Below are positions 48,313 to 56,946 of a stretch of 64,000 bases of DNA, piece by piece (the first letter of the stretch is position 1; the number at the start of each line of letters is the position of its first letter). The stretch covers positions 1 through 64,000 of the forward strand of contig CAVSBW010000004.1 of NCBI GenBank assembly GCA_963726295.1, written 5' to 3'. The stretch is from DASSQJ01 sp963726295. Lineage in GTDB: Bacteria > Actinomycetota > Actinomycetes > Actinomycetales > Dermatophilaceae. The notes under the pieces are model-generated. The model made no database searches. It was not told the DNA's origin and saw only the letters and a program-made list of their open reading frames with translations. A program made the position numbers and the translations under genes.

Positions 48313-48990
48313 GTGGCACTGACGTACCGGCTCCGGGCCGGCGACACGGGGCCGGTGCAGCAGTCGCCGGTCACCTGTGGCTCGGCCTGTCTGACGGTCG
48401 CGCGGATGCTCGTCGACCCCGTCTTCGCCTCATGGGTGCGGACGGGGCACCCCCATCCGCCGGGCTCGCCGGAAGGCGACACCCCCGAGGAGCGGTTCGC
48501 CGCCTACGAGCGGGTGGTCATGGGGCGCACGAACAGCGTCCTCAGCGGGGGCGGGCGCCTGAACGTGCCCTGGCCGCGGGCCCTGGGCACACCGCCGTGG
48601 GGCGCCCGCGCGGAGCTGGAGTTCGGGGCCGCCCGGCTGGGCACCCGGTACGCGGTCGACGCATGGCGCCACGAGTCCGGGGTGGGGCTGCGCGAGGACT
48701 TCGACACCCTCGTCGACGTCGTGGCGGAGGGCGAGCCGGGGCTGCTCTACATCGGCAACGCGCTGCTGCCGCGGCACGTCGTGCTGGTCCTCCCGGGGGA
48801 CGGTGACCGCGCCCTCGACGTGTACGACCCCGCGACCGGCCGCGTCGACCACCTTCGTCGCGACGCCGTGGTGGAGCGACGGCTGCAGCTCAGCGGGTGG
48901 GACGTGCCGTGGATGGCGGTCCGGCCCACCGGGCTGCGCACCGCGCGCAAGCGGTCCTACGTGCGCGCCCCCGACGCCGCACCGGCCTGA
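48313..48990 (+). CDS. C39-like papain-fold cysteine peptidase, orphan
   Basis: A 225-residue soluble protein not assigned to a named family with certainty. Near the N-terminus, QQSPVTCGSACLTVARML has the Q-x5-C spacing of peptidase family C39 (Gln16, Cys22). HVVLVLPGD and VYDPATGRVDHL supply the expected His155 and Asp172. So a complete C39-type catalytic set is visible. There is no signal peptide, membrane segment or ABC transporter domain, unlike classical bacteriocin-processing C39 proteins. It diverges from the DUF4129/MoxR operon across only 58 bp. It could also be a catalytically inactive binding protein of that fold. Confidence 0.72.
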   Translation: MALTYRLRAGDTGPVQQSPVTCGSACLTVARMLVDPVFASWVRTGHPHPPGSPEGDTPEERFAAYERVVMGRTNSVLSGGGRLNVPWPRALGTPPWGARAELEFGAARLGTRYAVDAWRHESGVGLREDFDTLVDVVAEGEPGLLYIGNALLPRHVVLVLPGDGDRALDVYDPATGRVDHLRRDAVVERRLQLSGWDVPWMAVRPTGLRTARKRSYVRAPDAAPA

Positions 48991-49017
48991 GTCGGCCGAG
49001 CTTGGAGCGGCCCTCGC

Positions 49018-51648
49018 TCAGCGGGCCGGCTTGGCCACCGGTACGAGCTCGACGTCGCGGGCCGCGACCTCCTCACCCTCGGCGAGGTCGAGGGTGCCGG
49101 TGAGGCGGCCGGCGGCCCGCAGGTCGGCTTCGCCGGTGCGGACGTGGCCGAGCACGGCCGACGGCCCGACGAGCGTGACGGTCGGCACCTCGGCGCGCAT
49201 GCCGACCTTTGCCTCGGACTTCGCCTTGCGGACGACGGCCAGCGCGGCGCCGACGGCGGCGAGGACCGCCGGGTCGCCACTGTCGGGCAGCTCGTCGGCG
49301 CTCGGCCACGAGGAGCGGTGGACGGACCCCTCGTGGGTCCACGACCACACCTCCTCCGTCACGTAGGGCAGCACGGGAGCGAAGAGGCGCAGCACGACGT
49401 CCAGCACGATGCGCAGGGTGGCTCGGGCCGAGGCGGCACCGTTGTCACCGCGCGAGCCGTAGGCCCGGTCCTTCACCAGCTCGAGGTAGTCGTCGCAGAA
49501 GGTCCAGAAGAAGGTCTCCGTGGCCTCGAGGGAGCGGGTGTAGTCCCACGCCTCGAAACCGGCCGTGGCCTTGTCGACCACCTCGCGGAGCATCGCCAGC
49601 ACCGACAGGTCGAGGGGGTCCGTGACCTGGGCGGCGAGGTCGCCCTCCACCTCGCCGAACGACAGCGCGAACTTCGAGGCGTTGAGGATCTTGATGGCCA
49701 GGCGCCGGCCCACCTTCATCTGCCCGATGTCGTAGGCGGCATCGGTGCCGAGCCGGCCGCTGCCCGCCCAGTACCGCACGGCGTCGGCGCTGTGCTCCTT
49801 GACGACGTCCTCGGGGGTGACGACGTTGCCCTTGGACTTGCTCATCTTCTTGCGGTCGGGGTCGAGGATCCAGCCGGAGATGGCGGCGTTGGTCCAGGGG
49901 ACCTCGCCGTGCTCCCAGTAGGCGCGGACGATGGTCGCGAACAACCAGGTGCGGATGATGTCGTGGGCCTGCGGGCGCACGTCCATCGGGAAGACCTTCT
50001 CGAACAGCGGGTCCGGCCCGCCGGACCCGTCGCCCCGCCAGCGGCCGGCGATCTGCGGGGTGAGGGACGACGTGGCCCAGGTGTCGAAGATGTCCGGGTC
50101 GCCGACGAAGCCGCCCGGCTTCCCGCGCTGCTCCTCTTGGTACCCGGCCGGAGGGTTCGCCGCGGGGTCGACCGGCAGCTCGGACTCGCTGGGCAGGATT
50201 GGGTGGTCGTGGTCGGGCTCGCCGTCGGCGTCCACCGGGTACCAGACGGGGATCGGCACGCCGAAGAAGCGCTGGCGCGACACGAGCCAGTCGCCGTTGA
50301 GGCCCTCGACCCAGTTGGCGTAGCGGCTGCGCATGAACGGCGGGTGGAAGTCGACCTTGCTGCCCTGGGCGACGAGCTCGGCGTTGAGGTCGGCCTCGCG
50401 GCCCCCGTTGCGGATGTACCACTGGCGGGTGGTGACGATCTCGAGGGGCTTCTCGCCGCGCTCGTAGAAGTTGGCCTTGCGCTGGGTGGGCGTGGGCTCG
50501 CCGTCGAGGTCACCTGACCCGCGGAGCGCGGTGACCACCGCCTCGCGGGCACCGAACGCGGTCTTCCCGCCGATCTCGTCGGTGTACAGCCGGCGACCGG
50601 GAGCGTGCTCGAGCCACTCGGGGGCCTCGGTCTGGAGCCTGCCGGTGCGGGTGACGAGCGAGCGCGTCGGCAGCTGCAGCTCGCGCCACCAGAGCACGTC
50701 GGTGAGGTCGCCGAAGGTGCAGCACATCGCGATGCCGGCGCCCTTTTCCATCTCGGCGGCCGGGTGCGCGAGCACCGGCACCTCGACGTCGAAGAGGGGC
50801 GTGCGCACGGTGCCGCCGAACAGGCCCCGGTAGCGCTCGTCGTGGGGGTGGGCGATGAGCGCGACACAGCTCGGGATCAGCTCGGGGCGGGTGGTCTCGA
50901 TGTGCACCGGGCCCGTCGGGCCGTGGAACGCGACCCGGTGGTAGTGACCCGGGTAGTCGCGGGCCTCGAGCTCGGCCTGGGCGACGGCGGTCTGGAAGGT
51001 GACGTCCCAGAGGCCCGGTGCCTCGGCCTGGTACGCCTCGCCGCGCTGGATGTTGCGGAGGAACGCCTGCTGCGACGTCGCGCGCGAGTGGTCGTCGATG
51101 GTGCGGTAGCTGATCGACCAGTCGAGGCTGAAGCCGAGCCGCCGGAAGAGCGACTCGAACGCCTCCTCGTCCTTGACCGTGAGCTCGTCGCAGAGCTCGA
51201 TGAAGTTCTGGCGCGAGATGGGCAGCTCGTCCGCGGCCCGGGTGCTCCTGGCGTTGCCACGGAACGGCGGCTCGAAGTCGGGGTCGTGGTGGAGCGTCGC
51301 GTCACCCCGCACCCCGTAGTAGTTCTGGACGCGCTTCTCCGTGGGCAGGCCGTTGTCGTCCCAGCCGATCGGGTAGAAGACGTTGAAGCCGGCCATCCGC
51401 TTGTACCGCGCCATGCAGTCGGTGTGCGTGTAGCTGAACACGTGGCCCATGTGCAGCGACCCGCTCGCCGTCGGTGGCGGGGTGTCGATGGAGAACACCT
51501 GGGCGCGCTCCCCGGCGAGGGCCGCCTCGCGGTCGAAGGCGTAGGTGCCCTGCTCCTGCCATACCGCGCCCCACTTCTCCTCGAGGCCGTCCAGGGACGG
51601 CCGGTCCGGGATGGAGGCGGCGCGCGACGGTGAGGAGTGCTCGGTCAT
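49018..51648 (-). CDS. valS: valyl-tRNA synthetase
   Basis: An 876-residue class I synthetase charging tRNA-Val. The HIGH motif is LHMGHVFSYT (about residue 47-50), KMSKS is KKMSKSKGNVV, the CP1 editing domain lies between them (WYPVDADGEPDH region), and a C-terminal coiled region ends with EAKVGMRAEVP. It is slightly shorter than E. coli ValRS, as in the actinobacterial form without the long C-terminal coiled coil. The start chosen is ATG 51648 (MTEHSSPSRA); ATG 51657 and GTG/ATG 51663 are in frame. It diverges from plsC. Confidence 0.95.
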   Translation of the reverse strand: MTEHSSPSRAASIPDRPSLDGLEEKWGAVWQEQGTYAFDREAALAGERAQVFSIDTPPPTASGSLHMGHVFSYTHTDCMARYKRMAGFNVFYPIGWDDNGLPTEKRVQNYYGVRGDATLHHDPDFEPPFRGNARSTRAADELPISRQNFIELCDELTVKDEEAFESLFRRLGFSLDWSISYRTIDDHSRATSQQAFLRNIQRGEAYQAEAPGLWDVTFQTAVAQAELEARDYPGHYHRVAFHGPTGPVHIETTRPELIPSCVALIAHPHDERYRGLFGGTVRTPLFDVEVPVLAHPAAEMEKGAGIAMCCTFGDLTDVLWWRELQLPTRSLVTRTGRLQTEAPEWLEHAPGRRLYTDEIGGKTAFGAREAVVTALRGSGDLDGEPTPTQRKANFYERGEKPLEIVTTRQWYIRNGGREADLNAELVAQGSKVDFHPPFMRSRYANWVEGLNGDWLVSRQRFFGVPIPVWYPVDADGEPDHDHPILPSESELPVDPAANPPAGYQEEQRGKPGGFVGDPDIFDTWATSSLTPQIAGRWRGDGSGGPDPLFEKVFPMDVRPQAHDIIRTWLFATIVRAYWEHGEVPWTNAAISGWILDPDRKKMSKSKGNVVTPEDVVKEHSADAVRYWAGSGRLGTDAAYDIGQMKVGRRLAIKILNASKFALSFGEVEGDLAAQVTDPLDLSVLAMLREVVDKATAGFEAWDYTRSLEATETFFWTFCDDYLELVKDRAYGSRGDNGAASARATLRIVLDVVLRLFAPVLPYVTEEVWSWTHEGSVHRSSWPSADELPDSGDPAVLAAVGAALAVVRKAKSEAKVGMRAEVPTVTLVGPSAVLGHVRTGEADLRAAGRLTGTLDLAEGEEVAARDVELVPVAKPAR

Positions 51649-51734
51649 GGGCGTCATTCTCACAGACCGGGCGGGTCGTCCTCACGTCGGTTCCGCCCTC
51701 GGCCGGGGCGCGGCCACTGCCCTAGGGTGAGCCC

Positions 51735-52484
51735 ATGGAGCCGCTCTACCGCTCGGTCATCGGGGTGGCCCGCGTGCTGTTCTTCGCCCAGGGCAGCCGC
51801 TTCACGGTCCTCGGCGCGGAGCACGTCCCGAGCGAGGGCGGGGCGGTGATGGCGATCAACCACACGTCCTACCTCGACTTCACCTACGCGGGGCTGGCAG
51901 CCCGCCCGCACGGGCGCTACGTGCGGTTCATGGCCAAGCAGTCGATCTTCCGGCACCGGGTCGCCGGCCCGCTGATGCGCGGGATGCACCACATCCCCGT
52001 CGACCGCCACCGCGGCGGGCAGGCCTTCTCGGACGCCGTGCGGGCGCTTCGGGACGGCGAGATCGTGGGGGTGTTCCCGGAGGCGACGGTGTCGCGCTCG
52101 TTCGAGCTCAAGGAGTTCAAGCCCGGCGCCGTGAAGATGGCGCAGGTCGCGGGGGTGCCGGTCCTGCCCACGACGATCTGGGGCGGGCACCGGGTGTGGA
52201 CCAAGGACCTCCCGAAGCAGATGGGCCGGGCGAGCATCCCCATCCACATCACCGTGGGGGAGCCGATCCACCTGGAGCGGCGCGAGGACGTCCTGGAGGC
52301 CACGGCCCGGCTCAAGAGCGTCATGCAGGCCCAGCTCGACGCCCAGCAGGCGAGCTACCCCGGGCTCACCGGGTCGGACCTGCGCTGGCAGCCCGCCCGC
52401 CTCGGCGGGATGGCGCCCACACCCGAGCAGGCCTACGCCGCCGAGCACCACGACATGAACCGCCGCACCGACCGCTTCGGCTGA
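51735..52484 (+). CDS. plsC: 1-acyl-sn-glycerol-3-phosphate acyltransferase (PlsC family)
   Basis: A 249-residue membrane-associated acyltransferase of phospholipid synthesis. Motif I is NHTSYLDFT (HX4D), motif III FPEATVSRSFELKEFK (FPEA in place of FPEG), and motif IV GVPVLPTTIWG. The N-terminus lacks a clear transmembrane helix, as in many actinobacterial PlsC homologues. The start is ATG 51735. It is the only gene on its strand here, with a convergent Nudix-like gene downstream. Confidence 0.92.
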   Translation: MEPLYRSVIGVARVLFFAQGSRFTVLGAEHVPSEGGAVMAINHTSYLDFTYAGLAARPHGRYVRFMAKQSIFRHRVAGPLMRGMHHIPVDRHRGGQAFSDAVRALRDGEIVGVFPEATVSRSFELKEFKPGAVKMAQVAGVPVLPTTIWGGHRVWTKDLPKQMGRASIPIHITVGEPIHLERREDVLEATARLKSVMQAQLDAQQASYPGLTGSDLRWQPARLGGMAPTPEQAYAAEHHDMNRRTDRFG

Positions 52485-52581
52485 CCCAAGTTTCCCGCCC
52501 CATGCCCGAACCTCGGCATCCCAGCGGAACGGTGCCGGTGCGATGCGGGGGATTCCGGTGCGTTGGGTGGAACCTCCGGGG

Positions 52582-53121
52582 TCAGACCGGGTGGCCGAGG
52601 TGGGCCAGCGCCTGCCGCAGCAGCACCCCGTGACCGCGGTCCATCTCCGCCTGGACCTCGGGGGAGAGGGCCTGGTCGGGGGTGAGCCAGGTGAGGTCGA
52701 GCGCGTCGTCCTGCGGTGCGCAGTCGCCGGCCACGGGCACGACGAACGCGAGCGACACCGCGTGCTGGCGGGGGTCGTGGAACGGCGTCACCCCGGGCGT
52801 CGGGAAGTACTCGGCGACGGTGAACGGCTGCGGGCTCACCGGGATGCGGGGGAGGGCAACGGGGCCGAGGTCCTTCTCGATGTGGCGCAGGAGCGCGTCG
52901 CGGACCCGTTCGTGGTGGAGGACCCGCCCGGACACGAGCTCCCGGCAGATGGTGCCCTCGGAGTCGAGCCGGAGGAGCACGCCGACGTCGGTGACGGCCC
53001 CGCGCTCGTCGACCCGCACCGGGACGGCGTCGACGTAGAGGATGGGCAGACGCGCGCGGGCCGCGTCGAGGTCCTCGCGGCTCAGCCACGCAGGGTCGCG
53101 GTCCAGCTCGAGCGGGCTCAT
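52582..53121 (-). CDS. Nudix-like protein, DUF4916 family
   Basis: A 179-residue cytoplasmic protein with a Nudix-like beta fold (ILYVDAVPVRVDERG; VGVLLRLDSEG; GRVLHHERVRDALLRHIEKDLG). It matches the actinobacterial DUF4916/Nudix-hydrolase-like family. The Nudix box (GX5EX7REUXEEXGU) is degenerate: only the helix with ERVRDALLRHIEKDLG is present, so hydrolase activity is doubtful. The start is ATG 53121. A 24-bp palindrome lies upstream, between it and the ECF S-component gene. Confidence 0.8.
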   Translation of the reverse strand: MSPLELDRDPAWLSREDLDAARARLPILYVDAVPVRVDERGAVTDVGVLLRLDSEGTICRELVSGRVLHHERVRDALLRHIEKDLGPVALPRIPVSPQPFTVAEYFPTPGVTPFHDPRQHAVSLAFVVPVAGDCAPQDDALDLTWLTPDQALSPEVQAEMDRGHGVLLRQALAHLGHPV

Positions 53122-53170
53122 GGGGGCGATTCTGCCAAGCGGGGACGCCGGGCAGGGCCGGACCCGCCGT

Positions 53171-53194
53171 GCGCGCTCCGGCGCCGGAGCGCGC
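53171..53194. terminator. 24-bp perfect palindrome downstream of the ECF/B12 operon
   Basis: GCGCGCTCCGGC is followed immediately by its reverse complement, ending at 53194. It lies 77 bp after the last gene of the operon and 50 bp before the DUF4916 start. It could be a terminator of the B12 operon or an operator for the downstream gene. Confidence 0.5.
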
Positions 53195-53270
53195 CGGATG
53201 CCGAGGGGGCCGGTGGGGCGCCCAGGACGCACGGTGCTGCATCTCCGGTCGCCCGGTGCCGCGGCTTCTC

Positions 53271-54170
53271 CTAGCCCCGGGAACCTTCACCGGAGGACGC
53301 CTTCGCTTCCCGTCCCCCGGTGAAGGTTCCGGCATCCGGAGAGAAGGTTGCGGGCGGGGTGGGGGCGGCGAAGGTCACCGGCGCCCCGAAGGCGGCTCGC
53401 CGCGCGGCCCGGCGCAGGGCGCCGAGAACGGCCCGACCGGTGACGGCGACGAGGGCCGCGGTGGTGACCGCGCGGCCGATGTCCCAGCCGAGCGAGGTGG
53501 CGAGGCTGAAGACGAGGAAGCGGTGGAGGTTCTCCGCGACGGGCGCGCCGGCCACGAACGAGAGGTCCCCCCCCAGCCCGGTGGCGAACGGCCAGAACGA
53601 CAGGTTGAGCAGGACGCCGTACACCAGGCCCGCGACGGCGCCGTAGCCGGCGAGCAGGACCACCTCGCGGCGCCCCCGCGCCGGCGGCAGCAGCCCGGCG
53701 CCCCAGCCGACCCACGCCGCCCCGAGCATCTGGAACGGCAGCCACGGCCCGACCCCCCCGGTGACGAGGGCCGAGGCGAACAGCGTGACGGCACCGAGCA
53801 CGAAGCCGAACCCGGCGCCGAAGACCCGTCCTCCGAGGACGAGCAGGAAGAACACGGTCTCGAGCCCGGCCGTGCCGGCGCCGAGGGGGCGCAGCGCGGC
53901 GCCGACCGCGGCCAGCACCCCGAGCACGGCCACCGCCTTGACGTCCATCCCGCCCTCGGACAGCTCCGCGAGCACGACGGCGAGGAGGAGCGGCAGGACG
54001 AGGGCGAAGACGAGCGGGGCGTCGCCGCCGTGGGCGAGTCCGGAGGTGGGGCTGACGAGGAGGGGCCAGCAGAACGCGACGAGCCCGGCCACGCTGACCA
54101 GCGCCACCGCCGCGGTGGAGCGCGGCCGCATCCGGACCGCTCGCAGCCGCGGCCCCGACGGGGTGGTCAC
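53271..54170 (-). CDS. ECF transporter S-component, predicted cobalamin-specific
   Basis: A 299-residue membrane protein with about six to eight helices (AAVALVSVAGLVAFCW; PLVFALVLPLLLAVVL; VAVLGVLAAVGAALR; VFFLLVLGGRVFGAGFG; and more). The conserved region after helix 3, ETVFFLLVLGGRVFGAGFGFVLG (read as ETVFFLLVLGGRVFGAG), is characteristic of ECF S-components. The start is GTG 54170 (GTGA overlap with the double ATPase). The substrate is inferred as cobalamin from the operon riboswitch and the two transcobalamin-like genes. The hydrophilic tail (about residues 250-299) contains an inverted repeat at DNA level. Confidence 0.85.
   Translation of the reverse strand: MTTPSGPRLRAVRMRPRSTAAVALVSVAGLVAFCWPLLVSPTSGLAHGGDAPLVFALVLPLLLAVVLAELSEGGMDVKAVAVLGVLAAVGAALRPLGAGTAGLETVFFLLVLGGRVFGAGFGFVLGAVTLFASALVTGGVGPWLPFQMLGAAWVGWGAGLLPPARGRREVVLLAGYGAVAGLVYGVLLNLSFWPFATGLGGDLSFVAGAPVAENLHRFLVFSLATSLGWDIGRAVTTAALVAVTGRAVLGALRRAARRAAFGAPVTFAAPTPPATFSPDAGTFTGGREAKASSGEGSRG
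53280..53330. repeat. 14-bp inverted repeat inside the S-component 3' end
   Basis: GGAACCTTCACCGG at 53280-53293 and its exact complement at 53317-53330 flank 23 bp. It encodes part of the hydrophilic C-terminal tail (TFTGG repeat) and could form the operon's terminal hairpin. Confidence 0.6.
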
Positions 54171-55822
54171 GACCGCACCCCCTCGAGGGCGGTCCGGACG
54201 GCGGCGACGGTGAGCCAGGGTCCGGGGGAGAGGACCTTGGACACCTGCGGGGCGAAGGACGGGGAGGACACGACGACCTCGGCCGTGGACCCGTCGGCGA
54301 CGACCTCGCCGGAGGCCAGGACGACGACCCGGTCGGCGCTCTCGGCCACGAACTCGACGTCGTGGGTCGACACGACGACCGTCCGGCCGCGGTCGGCGAG
54401 GTCGCGCAGGATGCCGGCGAGCACGGACTTGGCCGTGGGGTCGAGACCGCGCGTCGGTTCGTCGAGGAGCAGGGCCGGCGGGTCTGCGGTGAGCTGGACC
54501 GCGAGGACGAGGGCGAGGCGCTGACCCTCGGACAGGTCGCGGGGGTGGCGGTCGGGCGGGACGGCCGGGGCGATCCGACGGAGCAGCCCGGCGCACGTGC
54601 CGGGAGTGGCGCCGCTCTCGGCGTCCGCCCGGACGCACTCGGCCCCGACGCCGTCGAGGTACAGCAGGTCGGCCGCGTTCTGCGGCACCAGGCCCACGTG
54701 CGCCCGGCGCCGGTCGGCGGGCAGGTCGGCCGGTCGCACCGGACCGTCGGTCCCGGGCACCTCGACGCGTCCGGCGGTGAGCGTCCCGCTGCCCTGGAGG
54801 GCCCAGAGCAGCGAGGACTTGCCCGAGCCGTTGCGGCCCATCAGGGCCGTCACCTCACCCGCGCGCAGGTCGAGGTCGACACCCGAGACGGCGATGACGT
54901 CGCCGGGGTGCCGCACGACGACACCGCGGGCACGCAGCGCCGCAGGGGGCGCCTGCCCGGGAACCACCTCGGCGGCCGCCGCGGGGGGTGCGGACGCTGT
55001 CGCCAGCCGGGCGCGCAGGTCACCGGCCGCGCGGCGGGCGTCACGCACCGACAGCGGCAGGGGGCTCCACCCGGCCCACCGGCCGAGCTCGACGACCGGG
55101 GAGGCGATGTCGCTCGTGGCCATGGCGACGGCCGGGTCGGCGGCCGTGACGATGCCCTCGGGGCCGACGTGGACGACCCGGTCGGCGTAGTGGAGCACCC
55201 GCTCCACGCGGTGCTCGGCAACGACGACGGTGACGGCCAGGTCGTGGACGAGGCGGGTGATGGTGGCCAGCACCTCCTCGGCCCCGGTGGGGTCGAGCGC
55301 CGAGGTCGGCTCGTCGAGGAGGATGACGCTGGGGTGTGCCGTGAGCACGGAGCCGATGGCCACCCGCTGCTGCTGGCCCCCGGAGAGCTCACGCAGGGCG
55401 GCCCCGCGCAGTTCGGCGATGCCGAGCAGGTCGAGGGTCTCCTCGACCCGCTTGCGCATGGTGGCGGCGGGGAGGCCGAGCTGCTCCATCCCGTAGGCGA
55501 GCTCCTCCTCGACGGTGTCGGTGACGAACCCGGCGAGCGGGTCCTGGCCGACGACCCCCACCACGTCGGCGAGGTCCCGTGGGCGGTGCCTGCGGGTGTC
55601 GCGGCCCCGCACGAGCACGCGGCCGTGGAGGGTGCCACCGGTGAAGTGCGGCACGCGGCCGCACATGGCGCCGAGCAGGGTCGACTTGCCCGAGCCGGTG
55701 CGGCCCACGACGAGGGCGAGCTCACCCTCCTCGACGGTGAGGTCGACGTCGCGCAGGGCCGGTCCGCCGCCGTCGGGGAGGACGACGGTGACCCGGTCGA
55801 GGACGATGGCCGGCTCAGCCAC
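54167..55822 (-). CDS. ecfA: ECF transporter double ATPase (EcfA1-EcfA2 fusion)
   Basis: A 551-residue protein with two complete ABC ATPase domains in one chain. The first has Walker A VGRTGSGKSTLL (about residue 39-50), signature LSGGQQQR and Walker B VILLDEPTSALD. The second has Walker A MGRNGSGKSSLL (about 330), the signature variant LSEGQRLAL and Walker B ALLLDEPTRGLD. The linker is about 50 residues with poly-Ala and Pro. It energises the ECF module with EcfT. GTGA overlap with the S-component and an 8-bp overlap with ecfT make it co-translated. Confidence 0.94.
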   Translation of the reverse strand: MAEPAIVLDRVTVVLPDGGGPALRDVDLTVEEGELALVVGRTGSGKSTLLGAMCGRVPHFTGGTLHGRVLVRGRDTRRHRPRDLADVVGVVGQDPLAGFVTDTVEEELAYGMEQLGLPAATMRKRVEETLDLLGIAELRGAALRELSGGQQQRVAIGSVLTAHPSVILLDEPTSALDPTGAEEVLATITRLVHDLAVTVVVAEHRVERVLHYADRVVHVGPEGIVTAADPAVAMATSDIASPVVELGRWAGWSPLPLSVRDARRAAGDLRARLATASAPPAAAAEVVPGQAPPAALRARGVVVRHPGDVIAVSGVDLDLRAGEVTALMGRNGSGKSSLLWALQGSGTLTAGRVEVPGTDGPVRPADLPADRRRAHVGLVPQNAADLLYLDGVGAECVRADAESGATPGTCAGLLRRIAPAVPPDRHPRDLSEGQRLALVLAVQLTADPPALLLDEPTRGLDPTAKSVLAGILRDLADRGRTVVVSTHDVEFVAESADRVVVLASGEVVADGSTAEVVVSSPSFAPQVSKVLSPGPWLTVAAVRTALEGVRS

Positions 55823-56939
55823 GGGCCACCACCCTGGCGGCGCCCCGGACCCGTGTGCGCCCCGCCGGCGGGGGCGGTGGGGGGGTCAGGAGGGCGGGCA
55901 GCGCCGCGACGAGGACGCCGGCCACGGGAAGCAGGGGGAGGGCGGGCACGGCCAGCGGCTGGAGCGGCATCAGCAGCGCGTCCGGCGTGGTTCGCGCGGT
56001 GACGACGAACGCGGCGGCAGCCACGACCCCGGTGAGCAGGGTCAGCCACTCGGGTCCGCGCCAGGGGTCCGGGCGGTACGTGGTGCGGGCGGCGCCGCGG
56101 CCGCCCAGCCAGAGACCGCCGACGGAGAGCGCCAGTCCGGCGAGGAGCGTGGGGGTTCCCATGACCGCCGGGGTGCTGGCGTCGAGCACGCCGTAGAGCC
56201 CCACGGCGCTCGCGAGCAGTCCGAGGAGGGTGAGCGCGCCGGTGGCACGCCGCTGCGCGGCGGGAGCCGTGCCGGCGCGTCCGTAGCCGCGGGAGTCCAT
56301 GGCCGCGGCGAGGACGAGGGAGCGCTCGAGCGTGTCCTCGAGCACCGGGAGCGCCACCGCGGGCACGGCCCGCAGGCCACGCGAGGTGTCACCGCGCAGC
56401 CGCCGTGCGCGCCGTACCCGCTGCACCGACTCGGCCAGCTGCGGGGCCACCGACACCGAGACCACCACGGCGGCCCCGATCTCGTGCAGCGCCCCCGGGA
56501 GTGCCCGGAGCAGGCGCTTCGGGTTGGCCAGTGCGTTCGCGGCCCCGATGCAGGCGATGACGACGGCCAGCCGCAGCCCCTGGACGACGGCGCCGAGCAG
56601 CCCCTCGAGGTAGACGGTGCCCCCGAGCTGGATGCCGGCGGCCCAGTCCGGGAGGGTCACCTCGGGCAGCGGCAGCACCACGATCGTGCCCACCTTGAGG
56701 CCGACGAGAACATGCAGGACGACGCGCAACACGATGATCGCCGCCCCCAGCCAGAGGTAGAGCCGGAAGGCGCGGGCCCATGGCGAGGACCCGCGCCGGG
56801 CTGCGACCACGAGCGCGGCGACCGCGAGGACGAGCAGGAGCAGCAGCGGGTTCGTCGTCGACCCCGCGGCGACGGCGAGCCCGATCGCCCACCCCCACCA
56901 GGCCGCGGGGTGGAGGGCGCGGGGGAGGAGACGGCTCAT
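55815..56939 (-). CDS. ecfT: ECF transporter transmembrane coupling protein (EcfT)
   Basis: A 374-residue membrane protein with an N-terminal helix group (WWGWAIGLAVAAGSTT), a cytoplasmic domain with the Ala-Arg-Gly coupling motifs RRARRLRGD and AMDSRGYGRAG, and additional C-terminal membrane helices. The C-terminus (RTRVRGAARVVARG) is basic. It couples the double ATPase to the S-component. The start is ATG 56939, 7 bp after the DUF4430 gene; the frame upstream is antisense Pro/Arg-rich and was left out. Confidence 0.92.
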   Translation of the reverse strand: MSRLLPRALHPAAWWGWAIGLAVAAGSTTNPLLLLLVLAVAALVVAARRGSSPWARAFRLYLWLGAAIIVLRVVLHVLVGLKVGTIVVLPLPEVTLPDWAAGIQLGGTVYLEGLLGAVVQGLRLAVVIACIGAANALANPKRLLRALPGALHEIGAAVVVSVSVAPQLAESVQRVRRARRLRGDTSRGLRAVPAVALPVLEDTLERSLVLAAAMDSRGYGRAGTAPAAQRRATGALTLLGLLASAVGLYGVLDASTPAVMGTPTLLAGLALSVGGLWLGGRGAARTTYRPDPWRGPEWLTLLTGVVAAAAFVVTARTTPDALLMPLQPLAVPALPLLPVAGVLVAALPALLTPPPPPPAGRTRVRGAARVVARG

Positions 56940-56946
56940 CGCTGGC

